Assembly: GCA_964371055.1 (NCBI GenBank)
Contig: CAYJLF010000014.1
Coordinates: 99,675 to 163,674, forward strand
Source of the DNA: CAYJLF01 sp964371055
GTDB lineage: Bacteria; Eisenbacteria; RBG-16-71-46; CAIMUX01
Length of the DNA: 64,000 nucleotides
Direction of reading: 5' to 3'
Shown: piece by piece, positions 54,289-62,702 of the stretch
How the letters are laid out: every line of letters starts with the position of its first letter
How positions within the stretch are numbered: position 1 is the stretch's first letter
Made by a program: the position numbers and the translations under genes
Notes under the pieces: model-generated
The model's database searches: none
Seen by the model: only the letters and a program-made list of their open reading frames with translations
Told to the model about the DNA's origin: nothing

Positions 54289-55623
54289 TCACTTTGCCAA
54301 GACCACCCTTCCGACAGTCGATCCCTCTACCGTCACAAGGCGCGCGAAATAGACCCCCCTCGGCAGTTCGCGGCCAGCATCATCCCGGCCGTCCCATTGG
54401 ACGGCGATCGCCTGCCCGCCCATTGCACCCTGCCAGAGGTGCCGCGCGAGGCGACCGGAGGCGTCGACCACGGAGACCTGAGCCGCTTGGGCAGCCGGCC
54501 CCGATACGAACATCACCGCTCCAACAGCCGAGGGGTTTGGCGCTACCCGGATCCCAAGGACTCCGGCGGGCACCTGATCCGGCACCGAGCTCGTCGGACA
54601 GGGATTCGGTTCGCACAGCGTGCCATTGCCCTGGTAGGTGCCGCCGTACGCGGCGCAGTCCTCCGGGTCGAGGATCTCGCAGGCAAGATAGATACAGCAC
54701 GCCCCGTTCTCGGCTCCCAGACCCCGTAGGACCAGGCTATGGTAGTAGCCTGCCGCGACCGAAACGAAGCCACGGTCTGGCCAAGGGACATTGCATTGGC
54801 CATAGTCATTCCGCCCCCAGGCCACGACGGTGCGGTCGGACTTGAGGCCCAGGCTAAGCCCATAGCCTGCGTCGATTGCCACGAAGCCGACGTTCGGCCA
54901 AGGAACGATGCACGCTCCCCAGCTGCTCTCCCCCCAGGCGACAATCGTCCCGTCGTGCTTGAGGCCGAGACTGTGATAGAGGCCGCCGGCTACGGCCACG
55001 AACCCCTCGTTCGGCGCGGGGACGCTGCACTGGCCGCTGCTGTTGTCTCCCCAGGCCACGATGGTTCCGTCGGACTTCAGGCCCAGGCTGTGCACCTGCC
55101 CGGCGGCAATCGCCACGAAGCCGGCGTTGGGCGGAGGCACGTTGCACTGGCCCTCGCTGTTTCGCCCCCAGCCCACGACCGTGCCGTCGGACCTGAGGCC
55201 CAGGCTGTGCATGTCCCCCCCCGCGGCGGCCACGAAGCCTGTGTTGGGAGACGGGACGTTACCCTGGCCGTAGTTGTTGATCCCGAAGGTCACGATCGTC
55301 CCATTGGACCTGACCGCGAGCGAGTTGTATCCGCCTCCCGCGATCGCCACGAAGCCGGCGTTGGGCGGAGGCACGTTGCACTGGCCGAATCCGTTGTATC
55401 CCCACGCGACAATCGTTCCGTCGGACTTGAGCGCGAGGCTGTGCTTGTTCCCGCCGCTGATGGCCACAAAGCCGACGTTCGGAGTAGGCTCGTTGCTCTG
55501 GCCGAAGTCGTTCTGCCCCCAAGCCAGGATGGATCCGTCCTGACCTCGAGCCTGAACCGTCCCCAGGCTTAGCAACCCGACTACCAGACTCCCGATCACC
55601 AGAAATCCAGCGCGGCACTTCAC
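54289..55623 (-). CDS. Secreted RCC1-repeat propeller protein with FlgD-like C-terminus
   Basis: GTG 55623 follows GGAGGTGTTCT. The 444-residue product has the same leader as 52734 (VKCRAGFLVIGSLVVGLLS). Seven RCC1 units follow (~33-305; GTIVAWGYNGFGQCNVPPPN). A Cys-rich linker comes next (NGACCIYLACEILDPEDCAA, LCEPNPCPTSSVPDQ). The FlgD-like domain (~355-444; IRVAPNPSAVGAVMFVSG ... VQWDGRDDAGRELPRGVYFARL) ends GRVVLAK. The 52-bp spacer to the next gene is nearly identical to the spacer on its other side, so this is a tandem duplication unit. The linker and C-terminus match the broken third copy, not 52734. Confidence 0.87.
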   Translation of the reverse strand: MKCRAGFLVIGSLVVGLLSLGTVQARGQDGSILAWGQNDFGQSNEPTPNVGFVAISGGNKHSLALKSDGTIVAWGYNGFGQCNVPPPNAGFVAIAGGGYNSLAVRSNGTIVTFGINNYGQGNVPSPNTGFVAAAGGDMHSLGLRSDGTVVGWGRNSEGQCNVPPPNAGFVAIAAGQVHSLGLKSDGTIVAWGDNSSGQCSVPAPNEGFVAVAGGLYHSLGLKHDGTIVAWGESSWGACIVPWPNVGFVAIDAGYGLSLGLKSDRTVVAWGRNDYGQCNVPWPDRGFVSVAAGYYHSLVLRGLGAENGACCIYLACEILDPEDCAAYGGTYQGNGTLCEPNPCPTSSVPDQVPAGVLGIRVAPNPSAVGAVMFVSGPAAQAAQVSVVDASGRLARHLWQGAMGGQAIAVQWDGRDDAGRELPRGVYFARLVTVEGSTVGRVVLAK

Positions 55624-55675
55624 AGAACACCTCCATTCATTCACGGTAGGAGTTGATCGAAAGAGATCACGCTCC

Positions 55676-56377
55676 TCACTTTGCCAAGACCACCCTTCCG
55701 ATAGTCGATCCCTCTACCGTCACAAGGCGCGCGGAATAGACCCCCCTCGGCAGGTCGCGGCCAGCATCATCCCGGCCGACCCATTGGACGGCGATCGCCT
55801 GCCCGCCCATCGCACCCTGCCAGACCTCCCGGACGGGCTGGCCCGACGAGTCGAACACCGAGACCCGAGCGGAGGTGGCCGCCGGCCCCGACACCAACAT
55901 GACGGTGCTGGCGCCGACTGCAGCACGCGCCGCCGGGCGAACACGCTCCGGGGATGCACGCCGTGTCGGCACCGAGCCAGGTGTTTGGCGGCGCGCACGT
56001 GGATTCCATAGCAAGGATGCATGTGCCGTCTACGCGGCAGCAGGCACCGGCAGGTGAGCTTCGGATTGCAGGGCTATGAAGAAAGCCGGCAGCGGCGTAG
56101 GAGTACCCATCATTGGGTAGCGGCACATCGCACTGGCCGGCCTCGTTGTAACCCCAGGCCAAGATGGCCCCGTCGTAGGTCAGCCCCAGCAGATGGGCAC
56201 CGCCTCCGGCGAGAGCTCGAATCGCCGCTGTTGGGGGCGGTACTTCGTAGTCGAATCTGCCCCACACAAGGACCTCATTTGCGGCAGTCAGCACGCCCGA
56301 CCACTGAACTCCCGCCGCAATCGATGTAAATCCTGCGTTCGGTTCGGGAGGAATGCACTGGCTGTAGTTGCAGTACC
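55676..56377 (-). pseudogene. Broken third RCC1-repeat gene
   Basis: The 5' end, including the leader and about four RCC1 units, is missing and replaced by an IS3-type fragment. What remains starts near YCNYSQCIPPEPNAGFTSIA and WGYNEAGQCDVPLPN. It continues into a Cys-rich linker (GACCRVDGTCILAMESTC) and is frameshifted around 55910-55950. The FlgD-like domain is read in a second frame (MLVSGPAATSARVSVFDSSG ... GVYSARL) and ends GRVVLAK, like the intact paralogue at 54289. Confidence 0.8.
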
Positions 56378-56517
56378 CCACTGCGACTCGTGCTCCCGCC
56401 CGTGCTCCACAACCATCCGGACCGCGCGTTCCCGGACCTCCGGTGAGTACCTGCCTGGTCTTGCCATGGCACCATCCTCTCAAGGAATGGCGCCTCCAGA
56501 AATCCCGGGGCGGTTCA
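56378..56517 (-). mobile_element. IS3-type left end with OrfA start
   Basis: On the minus strand TGAACCGCCCCGGG is followed ~50 bases later by an ATG (56467). Its codons read MARPGRYSPEVRERAVRMVV and EHGREHESQW, the start of an IS3-family OrfA. The match ends exactly where the RCC1 pseudogene sequence resumes. Confidence 0.75.
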
Positions 56518-56594
56518 GGTCATCCGAGACTTCCGGCCTGTCCGCCATAGCCGAAGAAGGTCCCTCAAGGCGTTTTCGCAGAGTACGGGCGCAG

Positions 56595-57641
56595 TCACTC
56601 CCTACGACGTACGGAAGGCCGATACCGATGTTTGATCCGCCCCCAGGTCTCCGGCAGAACAGGGGTCGGCAGGTTCGCTATGCCGCAGATGTGGAGCCAG
56701 TATCTCCCTTCAGGATAGGACTGGTCCTGTTGGACGACAACCCAGACCTCTTCACCCGGAGCGAACTCCCAACTGCACGTGGACTGGCTGTAGCAGTTGC
56801 CGCTGTCCCAACCCGAGTTGGTCAGCTCACCGGAACAGTCCGTCCGATAGTAGGACACGCTGATCCTGAAATCAGATTCGACGACCGTCTGGACAGTGCC
56901 GCCCGCCGCGATCATCCGATACCAGTCGGCATCTCGCTCCAGGACGCCGCTTGTTCGCCACGACGAGACCATTCCGCAGACATCCGCGCAGTCGCCCGCT
57001 TGAGCCCCGACATCCACCCACCCACTCCCCCAGCAGCCGCTGTTGTAGTCGTCCACGTAGCCGTCATAGCCCAGAGGCTCGCCCTCGTCCAGCGCCCCAG
57101 GCGGGCACGGCACGGAACACCCCGACATCTCGAACACGCAGTTGCCGCACCCGCCGGGCGATAGTCCGTCGACCACGATGTAGTACGTCGACCCCGCATG
57201 CAGATAGAGCCACCGGATGAGACCATGGTCCTCGCCCGCGTAGCATGAGAGCCAGGTGCAGGCGAGCAGGCTGTCCGGCCCGTCGACATAGACGAGCAGC
57301 ACGGTATTGAACCCGGGATGTGAATAGCACAGGCTGAGGACGACCGACATGTTCTCCGTCGGCACGTATCGATAGACGATGTCGGGGCTCCCTTGTCCGT
57401 GGTGGTCGCAATCCGGGTTCTGGTAGTCGTCCTGGTATTCGCAGGAGTTGCGCTGGTCCGTGAACGGGAGGCTCGGGATCGGGATTGGATTCTCCATCGT
57501 CTCACCTTGGACAGCAGATGCCGCCCTCGGGGCGGCAAGTAGCAGGATCAACAGAATCAGGTACTGGATGGACAATCGCGCGCCGCCGGGCCGGGCGGCC
57601 CGGCCACAAGGCTCGAATCGGCTGGACGTGCTGTCGGCCAT
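56595..57641 (-). CDS. Cys-rich secreted protein with W-K-Y-R-like tail plus extension
   Basis: ATG 57641 follows AGAGGGTGATC; upstream codons have no site. The 348-residue product has a long N-region and a signal helix (YLILLILLLAAPRAASA). The mature part has two lobes of beta-rich, pre-peptidase-C-terminal-like sequence: CEYQDDYQNPDCDHHGQGSP followed by VYRYVPTENMSVVLSLC, then CADVCGMVSSWRT and DADWYRMIAAGG. The end reads LPTPVLPETWGRIKHRYR, then PSVRRRE, so the shared tail is followed by seven extra residues, perhaps created by a nearby IS insertion. Preceded by a GCGTATCAT element. Function unknown. Confidence 0.8.
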   Translation of the reverse strand: MADSTSSRFEPCGRAARPGGARLSIQYLILLILLLAAPRAASAVQGETMENPIPIPSLPFTDQRNSCEYQDDYQNPDCDHHGQGSPDIVYRYVPTENMSVVLSLCYSHPGFNTVLLVYVDGPDSLLACTWLSCYAGEDHGLIRWLYLHAGSTYYIVVDGLSPGGCGNCVFEMSGCSVPCPPGALDEGEPLGYDGYVDDYNSGCWGSGWVDVGAQAGDCADVCGMVSSWRTSGVLERDADWYRMIAAGGTVQTVVESDFRISVSYYRTDCSGELTNSGWDSGNCYSQSTCSWEFAPGEEVWVVVQQDQSYPEGRYWLHICGIANLPTPVLPETWGRIKHRYRPSVRRRE

Positions 57642-57713
57642 GATCACCCTCTGGCGTCCCCCACTCGCACTCAGCCAGCTGCAGCGCACAGACGCACGTT
57701 GTCACCGCCAAGA

Positions 57714-57719
57714 ATGATA
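57714..57719 (-). promoter_or_regulatory. Putative -10 element, TATCAT
   Basis: ATCCGGCGTATCATTC lies 73 bp upstream of the gene at 57641. Confidence 0.45.
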
Positions 57720-57744
57720 CGCCGGATCCGGGGCGCGGTCCATC

Positions 57745-58168
57745 GGGAAGAGGCCGCAGCGGCTCCGTCCGCGTGACCCGAGGCCCACTGGTGCGGGCCT
57801 GCGCCCGCGCGTCCCCCGGCCCGTACGCTGCCGGAGCCGGCGTGCCCGGGGTGCTCGGCCGTTGTCGCCGGTTTCCCCACACCGTCCCGCCCGCCCTCCT
57901 CCCCGCACGCTCGCGTTCACCACTTCACCGCAGAGAGCGGACAGTCAGAGAGTTCGACGCCGATGAACACGATTTCGTCCCCGTCGCCGCTTTCTCTGGT
58001 TAACGCAGCCGTCGCTCGCTCTCGTCGAACTCAAGATCCCGCACCCGCACATCCCACCACCGGTTGCGGATGTGGCGAGACCCCGGCGACGTCGGCCACC
58101 GGGGCCCTCTCGATGCCATCCGACCGCGCAGACTCGTGGTCGGAGAAGATGGCTCCCCAGACAGGAAA
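57745..58168 (+). repeat. Dispersed structured repeat, copy E, with extended flank
   Basis: The core is 57913-58168; outer arms GCGTTCACCA (57913-57922) and TGGTTAACGC (57997-58006) pair except at one position. The inner arm carries GCGGACAG where copy C has GCGGAGAG, with a matching change on the other side (CCGTCGCC against CTCTCGCC). The left ~165 bp match copy D. Confidence 0.88.
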
Positions 58169-58173
58169 TTGCG

Positions 58174-58293
58174 AAGATCGAGGATGCGGTCTTCCTCGGC
58201 GATGTTCCCCCACTCCTCGCGCTTGGCGCCTCCTTTGATCCGCCGGCGGCGCTCCGGCGAGTGCAGGAAGCGCTCATCGCGCGACTGCCGTAG
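58174..58293 (+). pseudogene. C-terminal gene remnant
   Basis: About 39 codons read KIEDAVFLGDVPPLLALGAS and FDPPAALRRVQEALIARLP before a stop. The composition is protein-like and resembles the tail of a nucleotidyltransferase-type protein, but there is no start or upstream domain. It is joined directly to repeat copy E. Confidence 0.25.
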
Positions 58294-58477
58294 GAACGCC
58301 AACAATGGCGGCCTCATCGGTGATCTCGTGGCTTCGGCTCAACCGCTGAGCGAGTGCTCAACGGCTCAGTACGGGCTGCGCAATCCGACCTGTCCGTCCC
58401 GAGAAGCCGAACCGATTGTCCCCGGCCGGTTCTCCGAACCCGACTCCTTCCGCGTACTACGGGTGTAAGCTTCTCGA

Positions 58478-59498
58478 ATGCTGCGAGCCTTACTCAACTT
58501 CGTTCGAGATCTTCTCCGGTCTCGCGTCGCCCTCCAAGTAGAGATCCTCGCCCTCCGACACCAGCTCGCTGTCTACCAGCGAACCGCCCCACGACCTCAA
58601 ATCAGGGCGACCGATCGCATCCTCTGGTCCTGGCTCTCCCGCCATTGGATGCGTTGGCGCAACGTGCTCGTCATCGTGCAGCCCGCGACGGTGCTCGCCT
58701 GGCGACGACGGCGCTTCCGCGATCATTGGAGACGCCTGAGCCGATCGGGGAAGCCTGGCCGACCGCTCGTCGCCCAGGAAGTCCGCGATCTGATCCGCAG
58801 GATGTCCTCCGCCAATCCACTCTGGGGATCGCCTCGGATCGTGGGCGAACTCGCAAAAATCGGGATGGAGGTCGCGAAGTCCCCCGTCGAGAAGTACATG
58901 GTCCGCCGGAGGACACCGCCCTCCCCCAACCTGGCGCGCATTCCTCAAGAACCACATCAAGGAGATCGTGGCCGTCGACTTCTTCATCGTTCCAACCGTT
59001 CGGAATCAAGTCCTCTTCGTCTTCCTCCTGCTCGCCCACGAACGACGACGGGTGCTGCACTTCAACGTCACGGCGAACCCGACTGCCGCATGGACCGCTC
59101 AGCAGGTTGTGGAGGCATTCCCCTGGCAGGACCCGTCGAAGTACTTGCTCCGTGACCGCGACGGGATCTACGGCCAGATCTTTCGGAAGCGGGTCGCTGG
59201 AATCGGGGTCGGGGAAGTTCTCATAGCTCCCCACAGCCCCTGGCAGAATCCTTTCGTCGAGAGACTGATCGGTAGCATCTGCCGCGAGTGCCTAGACCAA
59301 GTCATCGTGCTCAACGAGCGCCATCTCCGGCGAATCCTGTCGAGCTACTTCGGCTACTACCGTTCCTGGCGCACCCATCGAGCGCTGGAGATGGACTGTC
59401 CCGAGCACCGACCGGTGCAGGCCGTCGACCGCGGTCGCGTGCTCGCAGTAGCGGAGGTCGGCGGGCTGCATCACCACTACGAGCGCCGGGCGGCCTGA
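58478..59498 (+). pseudogene. DDE (rve-type) transposase, frameshifted
   Basis: The first frame (58478 to ~58930) encodes the N-terminal part: LRALLNFVRDLLRSRVALQV, ILALRHQLAVYQR, VQPATVLAWRRRRFRDHW and NPLWGSPRIVGELAKIGMEV. After CCCTCCCCCAACC near 58921-58931 one base must be skipped. The second frame then continues with TWRAFLKNHIKEIVAVDFFI, VLHFNVTANPTAAWTAQQVV, LLRDRDGIYGQIF, PWQNPFVERLIGSICRECLD and GGLHHHYERRAA. The DDE residues are present. A +1 shift is not the usual programmed type, so this is a recently inactivated copy or a base error. Confidence 0.88.
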
Positions 59499-59857
59499 CC
59501 GCACTCCTCGCTCTGCCGTTCTCAGCGAGGCTCGTCTGGGCCGGAGTCCGCCCCGGTCACCCTTCCGATCGGTGTTCGCCTCCTGACAACTCATCCCCAC
59601 CTCTCGCCCCCATCCCCTTGCTGCTCATCCGGCCGCCCTTCACACCTCCTCCTCGGATCGGCTTCCTCCGCCAGTGGCCGCGGATCGGGTTCTCGGGACC
59701 GACAGGCTGAGCCCGCCCAAGCGGCCGGCCCCGACTGGATCCCCAGGCCGCGCGGAGCTATACTGGGGCATTCGAATCCTGTGGCCCTGCGCCGGATCGC
59801 CCCCGATCGGCGCCAGACTACGATATGTGACCTTTGCCGCAAGCCATGGAGGAGCCC
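59499..59857. other. Intergenic region after the transposase
   Basis: 359 bp with no supported gene. It contains a -10-like TATACT close to the FG-GAP gene; no terminal repeat of the transposase could be identified. Confidence 0.4.
59759..59764 (+). promoter_or_regulatory. Putative -10 element, TATACT
   Basis: CGGAGCTATACTGGGG lies 94 bp upstream of the FG-GAP start. Confidence 0.4.
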
Positions 59858-62431
59858 ATGTTGGCGACTCGATCGGCCACACGCACCCGGCCCGTGTCCG
59901 TGTCTCCCGCACTCGTGTCAGCATTCCTGCTGGCGGTTCTCCTGGTCGGAAACGCGGCGACGGCACCATCACCTGCGCGGGCGGAGACGCTCTTCGCTTC
60001 GCCGTTCCGTTCCTTCGATGCGGGGGGGATCGCCTATGCCTTGGCGGTCGGGGACCTCAACGGGGACGGGACGCGCGACGTGGTGACGACCGGCGTCGAC
60101 GTCAACCTCGTGTCGGTTTTGCTGGGCAGCGGCGATGGGACACTCGGGACGGCGACCAACTTCGGAACGGGGATCTCGCCCCGCTCCGTGGCGATCGGCG
60201 ACCTGAACGGAGACGGGAAGCCCGACCTGGTCGTGGCGAACTACGGCACCTACGAAACACCTGGCACCACGGTGTCGGTGCTGCTCGGCAACGGGAACGG
60301 AACCTTCGGGACGAAGCACGATTTCGGAACGGGGAGCAGTCCCCACTCCGTGGCGATCGGGGACTTCAACGGAGACGGAAAGCCGGACATGGCGGTAGCG
60401 AACTCCTTCGACGACACGGTATCGGTGCTGCTGGGGAACGGGGACGGGACCTTCGGGCCCAAGACCGACTACGTGACTGGGAGCGATCCCCTGTCCGTGG
60501 CGATCCCGGACCTAAACGGGGACGGGAAGCTGGACCTAGTGACGGCGAACTCCACGGCCAACACGGTGTCCGTCCTGCTGGGGAACGGGGACGGATCCTT
60601 CGGCGCGAGGACCGACTACGAGACGGGGAGCGGTCCGCAGTCCGTGGCGATCGCCGACCTGGACGCGGACGGAGCGCCGGACCTCGCGGTGGCCGACTTC
60701 GGCTCCTGGGAGTTGCTCGGCAACTCGGTGTCGGTCCTGCTCGGGAACGGGGATGGGACCTTCGCTGCCAGGGCGGACTACGGCACGGAGAGCGGCCCCA
60801 TTTCCTTGGCGATCGGGCACTTCAACGGGGACACGGCGCCCGATCTGGCGGTGGTGAGCATCGCCCGCAACACGGTGTCGGTGCTGCTGGGCATCGGGGA
60901 CGGGACGTTCGGGACGCAGAGCGCCTATGGAGCGGGGGGCGGTGCCCGCCCTGTGGCGATCGGCGACCTGGACGGGGACGGGAAGACGGACCTCGCGGTG
61001 GGGAGCAACATGACCGTCTCGGTGCTCCTGGGCAACGGGAACGGGAGCTTCGGGTCGGGGGGCGCATACGAGACGGGGCTGGGTCCCCAGTCCGTGGCCA
61101 TTGGGGATCTGGACGGGGACGGGGAAGCGGACTTGGCGGCGGCGAACTGCGGCATCTCCTATCCCGCGGGAAACACGGTGTCGGTGCTGCTCGGCAACGG
61201 GGACGGCAGCTTCGGGGCAGACTGCCAGTACGAGACGGGGCTCGCTCCCATGTCCGTGGCGATCGGGGACTTCAACGGGGACGGGAATCGGGACCTGGTG
61301 GTCGCCAACTACGGCACCTCGTACTCCCCGGGCAACAGGGTGTCGGTGCTGCTCGGCAACGGTGACGGAACCTTCGGGTGGGCGAACGACTACTGGACGG
61401 GGAACCGCCCACGCTGCGTGGCGATCGGGGACTTCAACGGGGACGCCAGGCCGGACCTGGCGGTCGTGAACCACTACGGCAGCTCGGTGTCCGTCCTGCT
61501 GGGCAACGGGGACGGCACGTTCGCGCCGAGGCAGGACTTCGCAACGGGGCTGTATCCCACCTCCGTGGCGATCGGGGACCTGAACGTGGACGGGAAGCTG
61601 GACCTGGCGACGGCCAATTCCCAAGCCTATACCGTCTCAGTGCTGCTTGGAAACGGCAACGGGACCTTCGGGGTCAAGCACGACTACGGCACCGGAGCCT
61701 GGCCCAAGTCGGTGGCGATCGGGGATATGAACGGGGACGGTAAGCCGGACTTGGTGACGGCCAACGACGACGGTCCCAGCGTGTCCGTCCTCCTCGGCTA
61801 CGGCAACGGGACCTTTGCGGTGAAGCAGGACTACGCGACGGCGTGCTGTCCGAAACTCGTGGCGACGGGAGACCTGGACGGCGACGGTAAGCGGGATGTC
61901 GTGGTGACGGGCGACGGCACCAACACGGTGTCGGTGCTGCTCGGGAACGGGGATGGATCCCTCGGGTGGAAGACCGACTACGGAACGGGCAACCGCCCGC
62001 AGGCTCTCGCGGTGGGAGACGTGAACGGAGACGGGAGACTGGACCTGGCGGTCGCGAACTTCGGCTACGCGGAAGCGCCGGGCCACACGGTGTCGGTGCT
62101 CCTGAACATCGGCAGCGGTCCGTCCGGTGTCCTCCCCGCGGAGCCGACCGGGAACGGGTGGCGGGCGGAGGTCCTCCCCAACCCGACGTCCCGCGGGGTG
62201 GTTACCTTCCGGCTCGCGATGCCGCGTGCCGGCAGGGTCAGCCTGGAGATCTTCGATGTCACAGGACGGCTGGTGCGAACGCTCCGGCAAGGCAGCATGG
62301 ACGGTAGCGAGGTGACCGTCGTCTGGAGTGGCCGAGACGACGCCGGGAACGCACTCCCCTCGGGCATCTACTTCGTGAAGGTCGAGGCGGGTGGGGAGAC
62401 CAGCACCGCGCGGGTCGTGCTGGCAAGGTGA
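59858..62431 (+). CDS. Secreted VCBS/FG-GAP repeat protein with FlgD-like C-terminus
   Basis: ATG 59858 follows GGAGGAGCCC; an ATG 24 bases earlier in frame would have no such site. The 857-residue product has a signal region (VSAFLLAVLLVGNAATAPSPARA). Fourteen ~50-residue units fill ~50-760, each like SVAIGDLNGDGKPDLVVAN followed by TVSVLLGNGDGTFG. The DxNxDG loops suggest calcium binding. The FlgD-like domain (~770-857; EVLPNPTSRGVVTFRLAM ... VVWSGRDDAGNALPSGIYFVKV) ends ARVVLAR. The repeats are very uniform at DNA level (GGGGACGGGAA... blocks), implying recent expansion. Surface-exposed, function unknown. Confidence 0.9.
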   Translation: MLATRSATRTRPVSVSPALVSAFLLAVLLVGNAATAPSPARAETLFASPFRSFDAGGIAYALAVGDLNGDGTRDVVTTGVDVNLVSVLLGSGDGTLGTATNFGTGISPRSVAIGDLNGDGKPDLVVANYGTYETPGTTVSVLLGNGNGTFGTKHDFGTGSSPHSVAIGDFNGDGKPDMAVANSFDDTVSVLLGNGDGTFGPKTDYVTGSDPLSVAIPDLNGDGKLDLVTANSTANTVSVLLGNGDGSFGARTDYETGSGPQSVAIADLDADGAPDLAVADFGSWELLGNSVSVLLGNGDGTFAARADYGTESGPISLAIGHFNGDTAPDLAVVSIARNTVSVLLGIGDGTFGTQSAYGAGGGARPVAIGDLDGDGKTDLAVGSNMTVSVLLGNGNGSFGSGGAYETGLGPQSVAIGDLDGDGEADLAAANCGISYPAGNTVSVLLGNGDGSFGADCQYETGLAPMSVAIGDFNGDGNRDLVVANYGTSYSPGNRVSVLLGNGDGTFGWANDYWTGNRPRCVAIGDFNGDARPDLAVVNHYGSSVSVLLGNGDGTFAPRQDFATGLYPTSVAIGDLNVDGKLDLATANSQAYTVSVLLGNGNGTFGVKHDYGTGAWPKSVAIGDMNGDGKPDLVTANDDGPSVSVLLGYGNGTFAVKQDYATACCPKLVATGDLDGDGKRDVVVTGDGTNTVSVLLGNGDGSLGWKTDYGTGNRPQALAVGDVNGDGRLDLAVANFGYAEAPGHTVSVLLNIGSGPSGVLPAEPTGNGWRAEVLPNPTSRGVVTFRLAMPRAGRVSLEIFDVTGRLVRTLRQGSMDGSEVTVVWSGRDDAGNALPSGIYFVKVEAGGETSTARVVLAR

Positions 62432-62470
62432 AAGCTCCAACCCCGTGGACCCGGAGGAAAGGGGGCTCCC

Positions 62471-62548
62471 GTGAGATCCGTGACCATGGCCTTCGCCGTC
62501 ATGCTGCTCGCCTTCCTCGGCGTGGCAGCGACCCAGGCTCAGCCGTGA
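62471..62548 (+). pseudogene. Signal-peptide stub cut by an IS end
   Basis: GTG 62471 follows GGAGGAAAGGGGGCTCCC and encodes MRSVTMAFAVMLLAFLGVAA, then TQAQP, a complete export signal ending at its cleavage site. The next codon TGA is the first triplet of the IS3-type terminal sequence TGAACCGCCCCGG. The mature protein has been lost. Confidence 0.65.
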
Positions 62549-62680
62549 ACCGCCCCGGGTTCACCGGAGGCTCTGTCCCTTGGAAGGGCGGTGTGATGGC
62601 AAGGCCGAGCAGTTACTCCGCGGAGCTCCGGGAAGGAGCGGGGCAGGCTTCCGCTGCCACGAGTTCGAAGAGCGCTCGCC
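62546..62680 (+). mobile_element. IS3-type left end with OrfA start
   Basis: TGAACCGCCCCGGG at 62546 is followed by an ATG at 62596 and codons for MARPSSYSAELREGAGQ, the start of IS3-family OrfA. It decays within ~50 bases and runs into repeat copy F. Confidence 0.65.
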
Positions 62681-62702
62681 CCGGGCCCCGGTCGAGACGC
62701 TC

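Noticed and set aside
55676..56483. A 238-codon frame starting in the IS3 fragment as a fusion protein
   Set aside because: The first codons are an out-of-frame reading of OrfA and the end is out of frame with the FlgD-like domain; it is debris from an RCC1 gene.
58900..58990. Programmed frameshift in the transposase at 58478
   Set aside because: The two frames need a +1 shift at CCCAAC; IS3-type elements use -1 slippage at A-runs. A mutation or base error is simpler.
59674..61365. A 563-codon plus-strand frame overlapping the VCBS/FG-GAP gene
   Set aside because: A frame-shifted reading of the same repeats (Gly/Arg-rich); the 59858 frame has the binding site, signal peptide and sorting domain.
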